DNA of 15,918 bases from Desulforudis sp. (lineage in GTDB: Bacteria; Bacillota; Desulfotomaculia; Desulfotomaculales; Desulforudaceae): assembly GCA_014859075.1 (NCBI GenBank), contig JACUUW010000021.1, positions 1 to 15,918 of the forward strand. Direction: 5' to 3'. Below the pieces are notes generated by a model, which had not been told where the DNA came from, did not search any database, and was given only the letters and a program-made list of their open reading frames with translations. Below are positions 1 through 8,134 of the stretch, in pieces. A program made the position numbers and the translations under genes. How positions within the stretch are numbered: position 1 is the stretch's first letter; every line of letters starts with the position of its first letter.

Positions 1-26
1 GGGTTCAATCCCCGCCAGCTCCACCA
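1..26 (+). tRNA. 3' end of a tRNA, probably tRNA-Ala (partial)
   Basis: The window opens inside a tRNA. A T-loop TTCAATC (4-10) is followed by the T-stem 3' strand CCCGC, the acceptor 3' strand CAGCTCC, discriminator A and an encoded CCA (24-26). The acceptor strand puts T at position 70, which fits the G3:U70 identity pair of tRNA-Ala together with A73. The anticodon lies outside the window, so the amino acid is inferred only. Confidence 0.75.
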
Positions 27-41
27 TTATTGATTGACGTT

Positions 42-79
42 GAAGCCTCTCATCCAATGGGTGGGGGCTTTAATAATTT
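42..79 (+). terminator. Intrinsic terminator after the leading tRNA
   Basis: A GC-rich, GU-containing hairpin with a three-base AAT loop spans 42-71. The stem is about 13 bp with one bulged C, and it is followed by the AT-rich tract AATAATTT. It probably ends the tRNA transcript before the leuS leader. Confidence 0.5.
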
Positions 80-91
80 AGGAGAATACAG

Positions 92-197
92 TGGCCAGAA
101 TTCAGAATGGAGAAACAGGAAAAAGGAAAGCCTCTCCAGAAAATGAGCATTATTAATACTTCTGAATTTCGAAGCTCCTGAATCCTGTTTTTCTGGA
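92..197 (+). repeat. Degenerate inverted repeats in the leuS leader
   Basis: The 130 bases before leuS hold several complementary words: AATTCAGAA (100-108) with TTCTGAATT (159-167), AAACAGGA (113-120) with TCCTGTTT (183-190), and TCCAGAAAA (135-143) with TTTTCTGGA (189-197). Some pairings cross, so they cannot all form at once. No T-box sequence and no leucine-codon leader peptide is visible, although T-boxes are common before leuS in Firmicutes. The region may be alternative leader structure or a decayed intergenic repeat. Confidence 0.4.
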
Positions 198-209
198 CGG
201 AGGTCCGTT

Positions 210-2690
<2,481 letters not shown>

Positions 2691-2706
2691 CCGTGGAGGT
2701 GGGGCT

Positions 2707-3036
2707 GTGAAAGCGGATAACGGCAAGACGGGACGGCCGCCGGGGCAAAAAGAGGACAGTCCCCTGGTTGCGGACGCCCACCCGAATCCCAGGCAGGTGG
2801 AAATCCTGCTGTTTCTGGATCTGGTCGGACCGGCCGACGAGGGCGACTTGGCCTACGGTATCCAGCTGGATCCGGCCGATTTTGCCCGGATTCCAGCCGG
2901 TTTTCGGGACATTCCCCGGGAGTTTGTGGTCCGCCGTGAACTGGAGACTCTTTCCCGAATGGGCCTGGTAGTAGGCGACAGCGTGGCGTGGGAGTTGACG
3001 CTCCGGGGCCGCAAGATCATCCAACTCCTCAAATAA
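2707..3036 (+). CDS. Small winged-helix-like protein of unknown function
   Basis: This encodes 109 residues from a GTG start, with a strong ribosome binding site GGAGGTGGGG (2695-2704). The first 25 residues are polar and probably disordered. The rest (about 28-109) reads like a compact helical, winged-helix-type domain: a hydrophobic helix, then a helix with RRELETLSRMGLV, and a beta-wing-like WELTLRGRKI near the C-terminus. That ending is common in DNA-binding proteins of the PadR/MarR fold. No family could be named with certainty. It lies 16 bases after leuS, so it is likely translated from the same transcript. The nested palindrome at 3051-3146 follows directly and may end the transcript. 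A small transcriptional regulator is possible, but this is inference from pattern only. Confidence 0.75.
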   Translation: MKADNGKTGRPPGQKEDSPLVADAHPNPRQVEILLFLDLVGPADEGDLAYGIQLDPADFARIPAGFRDIPREFVVRRELETLSRMGLVVGDSVAWELTLRGRKIIQLLK

Positions 3037-3050
3037 GGGGCCCAAATAAA

Positions 3051-3146
3051 GGGACAGGTTACTTTTTAGCACTCAATACGGGAGACTGCTAAAAAGGGGG
3101 ACAGTCCCCCTTTTTAGCAGTTAGGACTGTAGAGTGCTAAAAAGTA
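3051..3146. repeat. Nested palindromic (REP/MITE-like) element, possible bidirectional terminator
   Basis: An 18-bp perfect inverted repeat with a single-base loop (3085-3102 and 3104-3121) is built from A5-G5-AC and GT-C5-T5. It is enclosed by a second inverted repeat of 14 to 15 bp (ACTTTTTAGCACTC at 3061-3074 with its complement at 3132-3145). The inner arms reuse the GCTAAAAAG word of the outer arms. The flank at 3051 reads GGGACAGG, like the inner GGGACAG core. A G5/C5 stem flanked by A5 and T5 could stop transcription from both sides. The nested design resembles intergenic REP-type elements mobilised by IS200-like transposases. Confidence 0.75.
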
Positions 3147-3231
3147 GCTGGACGATAACGGGCGGTACACCGGTTTTCACCTCGTTCGCCACTTATTGTG
3201 CCCCGGGCCGCACGCAGTATGTCCGGTCACC

Positions 3232-3260
3232 TTGACAACGGCGGAGATTCTGGCTACAAT
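3232..3260 (+). promoter_or_regulatory. Sigma-A promoter of tRNA-Thr
   Basis: The -35 box is a perfect TTGACA (3232-3237). After a 17-base spacer comes TACAAT (3255-3260). The predicted start is near 3267, 20 bases before the tRNA. Confidence 0.85.
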
Positions 3261-3286
3261 TATTAGCGGCATCACACTCTTCGCCG

Positions 3287-3361
3287 GCTGGTGTAGCTCA
3301 GTGGCAGAGCAGCTGATTCGTAATCAGCAGGCCGTCGGTTCAAATCCGACCACCAGCTCCA
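3287..3361 (+). tRNA. tRNA-Thr (anticodon CGT)
   Basis: A complete cloverleaf can be drawn. The acceptor is GCTGGTG/CACCAGC, the D-stem GCTC/GAGC and the anticodon stem GCTGA/TCAGC. The loop TTCGTAA gives anticodon CGT at 3319-3321, which reads ACG. The T-arm is GTCGG-TTCAAAT-CCGAC, the discriminator is T, and CCA is encoded (3359-3361). It stands alone as a single-tRNA transcription unit with its own promoter and terminator. Confidence 0.97.
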
Positions 3362-3371
3362 GAGACATTAG

Positions 3372-3405
3372 AACCTCCGGGTGTGCCGTCCCGGGGTTTT
3401 TTATT
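3372..3405 (+). terminator. Intrinsic terminator of tRNA-Thr
   Basis: The stem AACC-(T bulge)-CCGGG pairs with CCCGG-GGTT around an 8-base loop and is followed by T6-A-T3. It lies 10 bases after the tRNA CCA end. Confidence 0.8.
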
Positions 3406-3408
3406 TGG

Positions 3409-3476
3409 GGAGCCGACGGGTCTCGAACCGATTTGCACCACGACCTCAGCGCCGGGTGTTTTAGCTAATTGAACAG
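3409..3476 (-). pseudogene. Decayed tRNA relic
   Basis: Read on the minus strand, this stretch keeps tRNA signposts in order: a D-arm-like TTAGCTAA, an anticodon-arm-like CCGGCGC-TGAGGTCG with the anticodon loop largely missing, and a T-arm-like CGGTTCGAGACCCG before GTCGGCTCC. The T-stem has a mismatch, and no 5' acceptor strand matches the 3' one. It therefore looks like a degraded, internally deleted tRNA next to the intact tRNA-Thr, not a working gene. Confidence 0.4.
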
Positions 3477-3479
3477 CCA

Positions 3480-3527
3480 GCCTGAGAAAAACTCAAGGGC
3501 CGGGCCCGGAGTGGGCCGGGCCCCGGC
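3480..3527 (-). terminator. GC-rich hairpin after the 50-residue gene
   Basis: On the minus strand, directly after the stop codon, GGGCCCGG pairs with CCGGGCCC. About ten bases later comes T5, itself between TTGAG and CTCAG. The spacing from stem to T-tract is long for a standard intrinsic terminator. Confidence 0.4.
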
Positions 3528-3680
3528 CTAGAACCGGACACTCGGGCGCCACTTGTCCAGGGCGCCCAGGAAGATGTGCGCCAGTCCAAACCCCAGTATC
3601 AAGGCTCCCATGCGGCCGCCGATCAGACGTCCGAGGCTGGAAGCACCGACGCCGAGTCCCATTACCGCTTTACTGGTCAT
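3528..3680 (-). CDS. Small glycine-rich single-span membrane peptide (50 aa)
   Basis: A 50-codon reading frame begins with ATG (3678-3680), preceded on the minus strand by AAAGGTG as ribosome binding site, and ends with TAG at 3528-3530. The peptide has a positively charged start (MTSK), a Gly/Ala/Ser-rich middle and one hydrophobic segment at about residues 24-41 (GALILGFGLAHIFLGAL), then a charged tail (DKWRPSVRF). The small size, GxxxG-like spacing and hydrophobic core suggest a single membrane span. I do not recognise a named family. It is divergent from the FliK-like gene, with a 159-base gap, and a GC-rich hairpin follows its stop. Support rests on the start site and composition only. 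Confidence 0.6.
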   Translation of the reverse strand: MTSKAVMGLGVGASSLGRLIGGRMGALILGFGLAHIFLGALDKWRPSVRF

Positions 3681-3839
3681 GTCACCTTTCAACGTCGCCC
3701 CACTCCTTTACAGGGATTTGTTTTAGCCTTCCCGCTTATATGTCCTGTAATCCCAAAATGTTTTTAAAAAGGTGATCTAAAGGAATTTCCAGGCTTTGGC
3801 GAGAATAACCGAGAAAGACAGCTAAGATAGGTGGTCCGA

Positions 3840-4787
3840 ATGATAAAGCCGGTGCAACCGATGTTGGCCGGCGGCGGGCTGTATCTGCTCCGGGACTTGG
3901 CCCCGGGGCAGGTGGTCCGCCTGCAGCTGGTGGAGCCGGGAATCAACGGGGGCATTGTCAGTCTCGGCGGCCGTCTCCACCGCGCGACCGGGGTGCTTCC
4001 CACCCGTTCCGGGGAGCACTTCTGGGCCCTGGTCGAAAAGGTAGGTGCCGATCAGATTACGGTCCGTCACATCTCCCCGGGGCAGTCCGGACGGGGCGAG
4101 GCGGACGCGGCCGACCTGGTGCGGGCTCTGGGCTTGCCGGTTGGTGAAGATACCGAGCGGGTCATCCGGGAACTGATGCGGTGGAGACTCCCGGTGGACC
4201 CGGAGTCGGTGCTGCGCATCCTTGCGCAGGGCCGCGAACTCCCCCAGGCCGGGCGTCAGGTCCCATGGCCGGTCCTGATCTGGTTGCAGACGTTGGATGC
4301 CGGCTCGTCCACGGGGGCACTGGCCAGAATCTTGGCCTACCTTCTGGGGCGGCCGGACGCCGAACCTGAGGCGCAGGAACAGCTGAACCGGGCGCGGTGC
4401 CGGGCCGGACAGGAATCGGTCCAGGCACTGGCCTTAAACGCCGGGGAACGGCTGCAGGGCGACGTATTCCTCCTGACCGGTGGACGGGAAGAAAAGTCCG
4501 ATCCGGGTGCCCGGCTGGTTCTGCGCTGCCGGTCGACGGCTTTCGGCGAATTCTGGATCTGCCTCGACTTTGGGGGGCCGGGCGGGTTAGGTGGAAAACT
4601 GGTCACGGCGGAGGAACGGATGGCTGGTTTTTTCCGCGGTGCGGTGACACAGCTGGAAGAGAGACTGGCGGCACTCGGGTATCGGGTGCAGCCTTTTACG
4701 GTGGAAACCCGCCGGGTCGACTCGGTGGTGGATTTTATGGACGGGAGCCGCTTGATGGGCTACGCCCCGCTGGACATCCGTGTATAA
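3840..4787 (+). CDS. FliK C-terminal-domain-like protein (YlqG-type)
   Basis: This 315-residue soluble protein resembles the flagellar hook-length control protein FliK in its C-terminal part (about 205-300). There a beta-rich segment (VFLLTG, ARLVLRCRS, FWICLDFGGPGGLGGKLV) is followed by a helix with LEERLAALGYRV, as in FliK C-domains. The N-terminal 60 residues look like a small beta-barrel and the middle is helical. Bacillus has an orphan FliK-like/FlhB-like pair (ylqG-ylqH) beside an RNase H gene, and the same order is seen here. An upstream GTG (3831) is in frame, but ATG 3840 is preferred because AGGTGG (3829-3834) lies 5 bases before it. The next gene follows within 12 bases. The exact role is unknown; it may act with the FlhB-like partner in export or hook-length switching. 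Confidence 0.65.
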   Translation: MIKPVQPMLAGGGLYLLRDLAPGQVVRLQLVEPGINGGIVSLGGRLHRATGVLPTRSGEHFWALVEKVGADQITVRHISPGQSGRGEADAADLVRALGLPVGEDTERVIRELMRWRLPVDPESVLRILAQGRELPQAGRQVPWPVLIWLQTLDAGSSTGALARILAYLLGRPDAEPEAQEQLNRARCRAGQESVQALALNAGERLQGDVFLLTGGREEKSDPGARLVLRCRSTAFGEFWICLDFGGPGGLGGKLVTAEERMAGFFRGAVTQLEERLAALGYRVQPFTVETRRVDSVVDFMDGSRLMGYAPLDIRV

Positions 4788-4799
4788 GGATTGGGATAC

Positions 4800-5147
4800 G
4801 TGGAAGATGGTAACAGACTCGGTGATAAAGGTGGAAAGGGTGCTCCGACCAAAGTGGCCGCGGCGCTCAGCTTCGACGCCGGGAAGGACGATGTTCCGCG
4901 GGTGGTGGCTGCGGGCAAGGGTCTGTTGGCGGCCCGCATCGAAGAAGTGGCGCGCCGGTCCGGAGTGCCGGTCTATCAGGATTCACAGCTGGCCTGGACC
5001 CTGGTGGGTCTGGGTCTTGACCGGGAGATCCCACCGGAACTGTACCAGGTTGTGGCCCAGGTAATCGCCTGGGTATATTACCTGGAAAACAGCGGGTCCG
5101 GGCCGGACGCCGGGAGTGACGATACCGGAAGTGGAGGGATTACTTGA
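4800..5147 (+). CDS. FlhB C-terminal-domain homologue (YlqH-type)
   Basis: This encodes about 115 residues matching the cytoplasmic C-terminal domain of FlhB/YscU export-gate proteins without their membrane part. The diagnostic stretch runs AAALSFDAGKDDVPRVVAAG, then GLLAARIEEVARRSGVPVYQ, then an EIPPELYQVVAQVIAWVYYL helix. Full FlhB has an NPTH self-cleavage site just before this domain. Here that site is absent and the protein begins where the processed fragment would. An in-frame TTG lies at 4791, but GTG 4800 is chosen because AAGGA (4786-4790) is 9 bases before it. The gene sits between the FliK-like gene and rnhA in one tight plus-strand run. The C-terminal 15 residues are Gly/Ser/Asp-rich and probably disordered. 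Confidence 0.85.
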   Translation: MEDGNRLGDKGGKGAPTKVAAALSFDAGKDDVPRVVAAGKGLLAARIEEVARRSGVPVYQDSQLAWTLVGLGLDREIPPELYQVVAQVIAWVYYLENSGSGPDAGSDDTGSGGIT

Positions 5148-5150
5148 AGC

Positions 5151-5585
5151 GTGGATGAGGTTGTGATTTATACGGATGGGGCCTGTTCCGGCAACCCCGG
5201 CCCGGGAGGCTGGGGGGCCGTGATCGTGGAGGGCCGCAAGCGCCGGGAGATCTTCGGTTCGGCCGCCGAGACCACCAACCAGCAGATGGAACTCCGGGCG
5301 GCGGTCGAGGCGTTACGGGCGCTGGGCGAAACCCGGCGGCGGGTGACCCTGTTCAGTGACTCGGCTTACCTGGTCAACTGCTTTCGGGACCGGTGGTACG
5401 AGCGCTGGGAGCGAAACGGCTGGGTTAACGCCAAGAAGCAACCGGTACAGAACCGTGAACTATGGGAGGAGTTGCTGCGGCTCAGTCGGCGACACCAGGT
5501 GACATTCAGGAAGGTAAAAGGGCATGCGGGCGACCGGCATAACGACCGGGCCGACGCCCTTGCCCGGGGCGCGATTGAGAAGTGA
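5151..5585 (+). CDS. rnhA: Ribonuclease HI
   Basis: This enzyme cuts the RNA strand of RNA-DNA hybrids, for example R-loops and primers. The 144 residues are close to the family norm (about 150). All catalytic residues are present: D9 in YTDGACSGNPGPGGWG, E47 in QQMELRAAVEAL, D70 in LFSDSAYLVN, H125 in KGHAGD and D135 in the final DALA. The basic handle-like region (WYERWERNGW) typical of bacterial type 1 enzymes is kept. The start is GTG, three bases after the stop of the FlhB-like gene. GGAGGGA lies about 13 bases upstream, which is long and may mean translation depends on the preceding gene. It converges on the small minus-strand gene at 5608, with only 22 bases between. Confidence 0.95.
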   Translation: MDEVVIYTDGACSGNPGPGGWGAVIVEGRKRREIFGSAAETTNQQMELRAAVEALRALGETRRRVTLFSDSAYLVNCFRDRWYERWERNGWVNAKKQPVQNRELWEELLRLSRRHQVTFRKVKGHAGDRHNDRADALARGAIEK

Positions 5586-5607
5586 GCGTACTTCGCGTTT
5601 TCAAGGT

Positions 5608-5853
5608 CTAATTACCTGTGTAGCTGGTACCGTGTACAAGACGGTAAACGCCGTCTTCGATCTCCCGCGAGAACTGGGGGGTGGTGGGGGGTGAGCCGGG
5701 TGCCACGTCGAACATCACCTCCACCTCGAAATTATCGAACACAAACAGTTCGAGGCGGGACAGACCAATCACGGCATCGCCTTGTCTGGCCTGCTCGCGT
5801 TCCAGGGCCTCCTCCACCAGGCGGTTGATTTCCATCAGCGGTATCTTAATCAT
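5608..5853 (-). CDS. Small conserved-looking protein of unknown function (81 aa)
   Basis: An 81-residue protein begins with ATG at 5853, with a purine-rich GGAAAGGGAAG about 10 bases upstream. The N-terminal third is an amphipathic helix (INRLVEEALEREQARQGD). A beta-rich part follows (RLELFVFDNFEVEVMFDVA), then a Pro-rich loop and a short EDGVYRLVHG strand. No membrane segment, signal peptide or cysteine is seen, and I do not recognise a family. Its own promoter (5886-5914) and an operator-like dyad lie directly upstream, so it is probably expressed as a single gene. This promoter evidence and the ordinary amino acid composition are the main support for a real gene. Confidence 0.65.
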   Translation of the reverse strand: MIKIPLMEINRLVEEALEREQARQGDAVIGLSRLELFVFDNFEVEVMFDVAPGSPPTTPQFSREIEDGVYRLVHGTSYTGN

Positions 5854-5885
5854 TGCAGGTGAACTTCCCTTTCCAGTTTTAGCCG

Positions 5886-5914
5886 ATTATACCGGTCGGC
5901 AGGCCGTCGGTCAA
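5886..5914 (-). promoter_or_regulatory. Sigma-A promoter of the 81-residue gene
   Basis: On the minus strand TTGACC (5914-5909) and a perfect TATAAT (5891-5886) are separated by 17 bases. The predicted start is near 5879, about 26 bases before the ATG. Confidence 0.8.
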
Positions 5915-5934
5915 GCGGCCAAGGGCCTTGACCG
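5908..5934. promoter_or_regulatory. Operator-like dyad over the -35 box
   Basis: CGGTCAA (5908-5914) is repeated in inverted form as TTGACCG (5928-5934), and GGCC-AAG-GGCC lies between. One arm is the -35 box of the 5886-5914 promoter, so a bound protein would cover it. Confidence 0.45.
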
Positions 5935-5999
5935 TAACATTTCCCTCGGATTGGTCGGGATAACCGGCGTTGCACAAGGAGGAATTCTTCACGGCACGG

Positions 6000-6024
6000 G
6001 AAAAGCCCGCGGTGCGGGCTTTTC
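6000..6024 (-). terminator. Terminator of the FBPase gene
   Basis: A perfect 11-bp hairpin GAAAAGCCCGC/GCGGGCTTTTC has a 3-base loop and its T4 on the minus strand. It lies 22 bases after the FBPase stop. Its symmetry would also let it work on the plus strand. Confidence 0.8.
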
Positions 6025-6046
6025 GAATTACGTGCACCACCGACCC

Positions 6047-7165
6047 CTATTCTTTCTTCTTGCCCTTGGCGGTCCGCAGGTCGATGAAGCGGTCTTTAAG
6101 CTTCTCCATTACCAGCGGCATGGTGGTGTACTCCATCTCGTCCAGGGGCAAGCGGTGCGGCTCGAAGGGACCGAGGCTGCGCATGTAGTCGGCGATCTCG
6201 TTGGCTTTCGCCCGGGCCCGGTCGAAGGCCGGGTCGTCGAACATGTCCTGCGGCCCGATCAGCTTGCCGCCGGCCAGTTGGAAGCCGAGGGCGACCACGC
6301 GCGGCGGGCCGTCAAACCGGGTTGGACAGGACTGGGCCACCGATACGGGCATCAGCGGCCCGTGGTGTGAACCGCGCATCCATCCCGCGACCAGATGCGG
6401 ATTCGCGAAGGGCTCCAGCACCTCGCCGACCGCCGGGAAACCGCTCTGGCAGCGGATGATGCAGACCGGGTCGTCCTTGCCTACGTAGCGGCCGGCCATA
6501 AGGTTCAGGCGCTGTGTGCTTGACGCGGACGCGATCTGCCCGTTGGCCCGGTGGAAAATACGCTTGATGCAAAAACGTCCGGGGGCCCCGATAAAGACCA
6601 GCATGTCATAGAGATCTTCGGGCAGGGAGAAAATAATCTTCCCGTTTTCAATCAGGTCGCGCACCTCGAAATCGAAACCGCCGTGCATGTTCGGGTCGAT
6701 GACCAGCCCGATGGTGTTGAAGGGATCCGCGAAAATCTTGTACAGCGGGTAGTTCCAGGCGCCGGGTTCGGTCTTGTCCGCCATGAACACGATCACCGGC
6801 TCGCTCTTGCGCTCCACGACTTCGATTTCGGCTACGCCCGGGCCGAGCCCCTTGATGTTGCCCGAAAAGGCGTCCCCCAGAAGGTCCTGACCGGCGCCGT
6901 AAAGCTTGAGCTTTTTGGCTACCTCGGTGCAGGCGATAAATGTGTCCCACGCTAGTTGGTGAATCTCGCCGTTGTTGCGGCCCCCCTCGTGCGTGATGAT
7001 CAAGTTGATGTCGTCACCGACGTGCGTGACGTGGAAGTCTATCAGGAGCGGACTGCCTGAGAGAATGCCCCTGGCTTTTTCCAGTAGCTCGGGATGGACT
7101 CCGGAGTGCCCCACAAACCCACCAACGTCTGCCTTGATGACGGAGAGTGTAATCTTCTTATCCAT
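6047..7165 (-). CDS. fbp: Class V fructose-1,6-bisphosphate aldolase/phosphatase (archaeal type)
   Basis: This bifunctional gluconeogenic enzyme condenses dihydroxyacetone phosphate and glyceraldehyde 3-phosphate and then removes the 1-phosphate, giving fructose 6-phosphate in one active site. The protein has 372 residues, normal for the family. The N-terminus SVIKADVGGFVGHSGVHP holds the first metal ligands (D13, H20). HVGDDINLIITH carries the paired Asp ligands (51-52). GAGQDLLGDAF follows at about 90-100. GRYVGKDDP has the Tyr and the Schiff-base Lys (Y227, K230). An in-frame TTG lies at 7180, but ATG 7165 is chosen because GGGGGAGGAG precedes it at the correct distance. The family is typical of archaea and deep-branching or thermophilic anaerobes, and suggests gluconeogenesis or CO2 fixation at elevated temperature. 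The pyrophosphatase gene lies upstream on the same strand. Confidence 0.95.
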   Translation of the reverse strand: MDKKITLSVIKADVGGFVGHSGVHPELLEKARGILSGSPLLIDFHVTHVGDDINLIITHEGGRNNGEIHQLAWDTFIACTEVAKKLKLYGAGQDLLGDAFSGNIKGLGPGVAEIEVVERKSEPVIVFMADKTEPGAWNYPLYKIFADPFNTIGLVIDPNMHGGFDFEVRDLIENGKIIFSLPEDLYDMLVFIGAPGRFCIKRIFHRANGQIASASSTQRLNLMAGRYVGKDDPVCIIRCQSGFPAVGEVLEPFANPHLVAGWMRGSHHGPLMPVSVAQSCPTRFDGPPRVVALGFQLAGGKLIGPQDMFDDPAFDRARAKANEIADYMRSLGPFEPHRLPLDEMEYTTMPLVMEKLKDRFIDLRTAKGKKKE

Positions 7166-7215
7166 TTTCTCCTCCCCCAATATCTAATGCTTGACTGTGT
7201 CATACTATTTCTACG

Positions 7216-7244
7216 TTATGTTAAAATATCCTTTTAAATGTCAA
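7216..7244 (-). promoter_or_regulatory. Possible promoter of the FBPase gene
   Basis: A perfect TTGACA is present on the minus strand (7244-7239). The best -10 candidates are TAACAT (15-base spacer) or ACATAA (17-base spacer), neither close to consensus. The weak -10 would suit an activated or repressed promoter. Confidence 0.4.
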
Positions 7245-7265
7245 GGACTTTACCGCCTATATTCA

Positions 7266-7313
7266 CTTTTAGTGCAAATAATGTTACTTTTTGCGATATA
7301 TTTGCACCAAAAA
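7266..7313. promoter_or_regulatory. Inverted repeat upstream of the FBPase promoter
   Basis: TTTAGTGCAAAT (7268-7279) faces ATTTGCACCAAA (7300-7311), an imperfect 12-bp dyad with one mismatch and a 20-base spacer. It sits about 25 bases before the FBPase -35 box, in the AT-rich 257-base gap between the pyrophosphatase and FBPase genes. A regulator binding two half-sites is plausible but unproven. Confidence 0.4.
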
Positions 7314-7422
7314 CGGCAATCAAACCCGTCCATCCCTGGTTATCCTATCATGTTTTTCCTCCCACCTCAATAAACAAAATTGGGAAAAAAATCGGATTGA
7401 GAAAAAATCGCGGCCCGGCAAA

Positions 7423-7974
7423 TCAGTGAGGCGGTCGGGTTTCATCCAGGCCATGGGGGGCCGGATCCGTTACCCGCGGGTACAAATCGCGGGCGTGCGC
7501 CATCACTTCCAGGGTGAAATCAAGGTCCCGCCAGCCCCGGACCAGGGTTTCCTTTTCCTCCAGGTCCTTGTAAACCGTGAAGAAGTACTCGATTTCCCGG
7601 AGCCGGTGGGCGTCGACGTCTCGTAATCCGTGAAAACGGTCCATCCGGGGATCTTTTACCGCGGCGGACAGGATCTTGATGTCACGGCCTTTCTCATCGA
7701 TCATTTCCAGGGCGCCCAGCACCCGGGCTTCGACCAGGCAGCCGGGGAAGGTGGCGGTTGAAATCATCACCATGATGTCCAGTTCGTCGCCGTCCTCGGC
7801 GAGGGTGCGGGGGATGAAGCCGTAGTCGGTCGGGTAGTGTACCGGCGAGTACAGGACGCGGTCCAGGCGTACAACCCCCCGCCGGCGATCGTACTCGTAC
7901 TTGTTGGAACTCCCCCTCGGGATTTCAATGACGGCTTCCACCACCGGGTCCTGGTGTTCGGGCATGGTCTGCAC
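7423..7974 (-). CDS. ppa: Family I soluble inorganic pyrophosphatase
   Basis: This cytoplasmic enzyme hydrolyses pyrophosphate to two phosphates, pulling biosynthetic reactions forward. The 183 residues match the bacterial family length. IEIPRGSSNKYEYD (16-29) and YPTDYGFIPRTLAEDGDELD (47-66) are the substrate-binding and signature regions. DGDELDI holds the metal-binding Asp residues D61, D63 and D66, and MIDEKGRDIK adds D93 and D98. The start is GTG with GAGGTGA seven bases upstream. The C-terminal 15 residues are Pro/His-rich and look unstructured. It lies upstream of the FBPase gene on the same strand with a 257-base gap, and no strong terminator is seen between them, so read-through is possible. 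Confidence 0.96.
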   Translation of the reverse strand: MQTMPEHQDPVVEAVIEIPRGSSNKYEYDRRRGVVRLDRVLYSPVHYPTDYGFIPRTLAEDGDELDIMVMISTATFPGCLVEARVLGALEMIDEKGRDIKILSAAVKDPRMDRFHGLRDVDAHRLREIEYFFTVYKDLEEKETLVRGWRDLDFTLEVMAHARDLYPRVTDPAPHGLDETRPPH

Positions 7975-8134
7975 GTGTTTTCACCTCAAACCCTAGCTTG
8001 CCCACGTTGCCGACATCTTTCTCTGGTCGACCGTTGCAGGTTCACCTGGATCACGATCCCGCCTGTTAACCAAGCATATTCTTGGCGTTCCTAACATACT
8101 TTGCCACAGAACCGGTTTTCGGGAGGCGGTCAAT

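Noticed and set aside
5681..6370. 229-codon plus-strand frame
   Set aside because: It lies opposite the 81-residue gene and the FBPase gene, crosses a promoter and a terminator, and has no recognisable domain.
7190..7225. Plus-strand TTGACT with AT-rich bases downstream
   Set aside because: No -10 box at a fitting distance and no plus-strand gene follows.
7340..7351. Minus-strand ATG with a strong GGTGGGAGG site ahead, encoding only three residues
   Set aside because: It stops after three codons. It may be a gene relic or chance, and no function can be supported.
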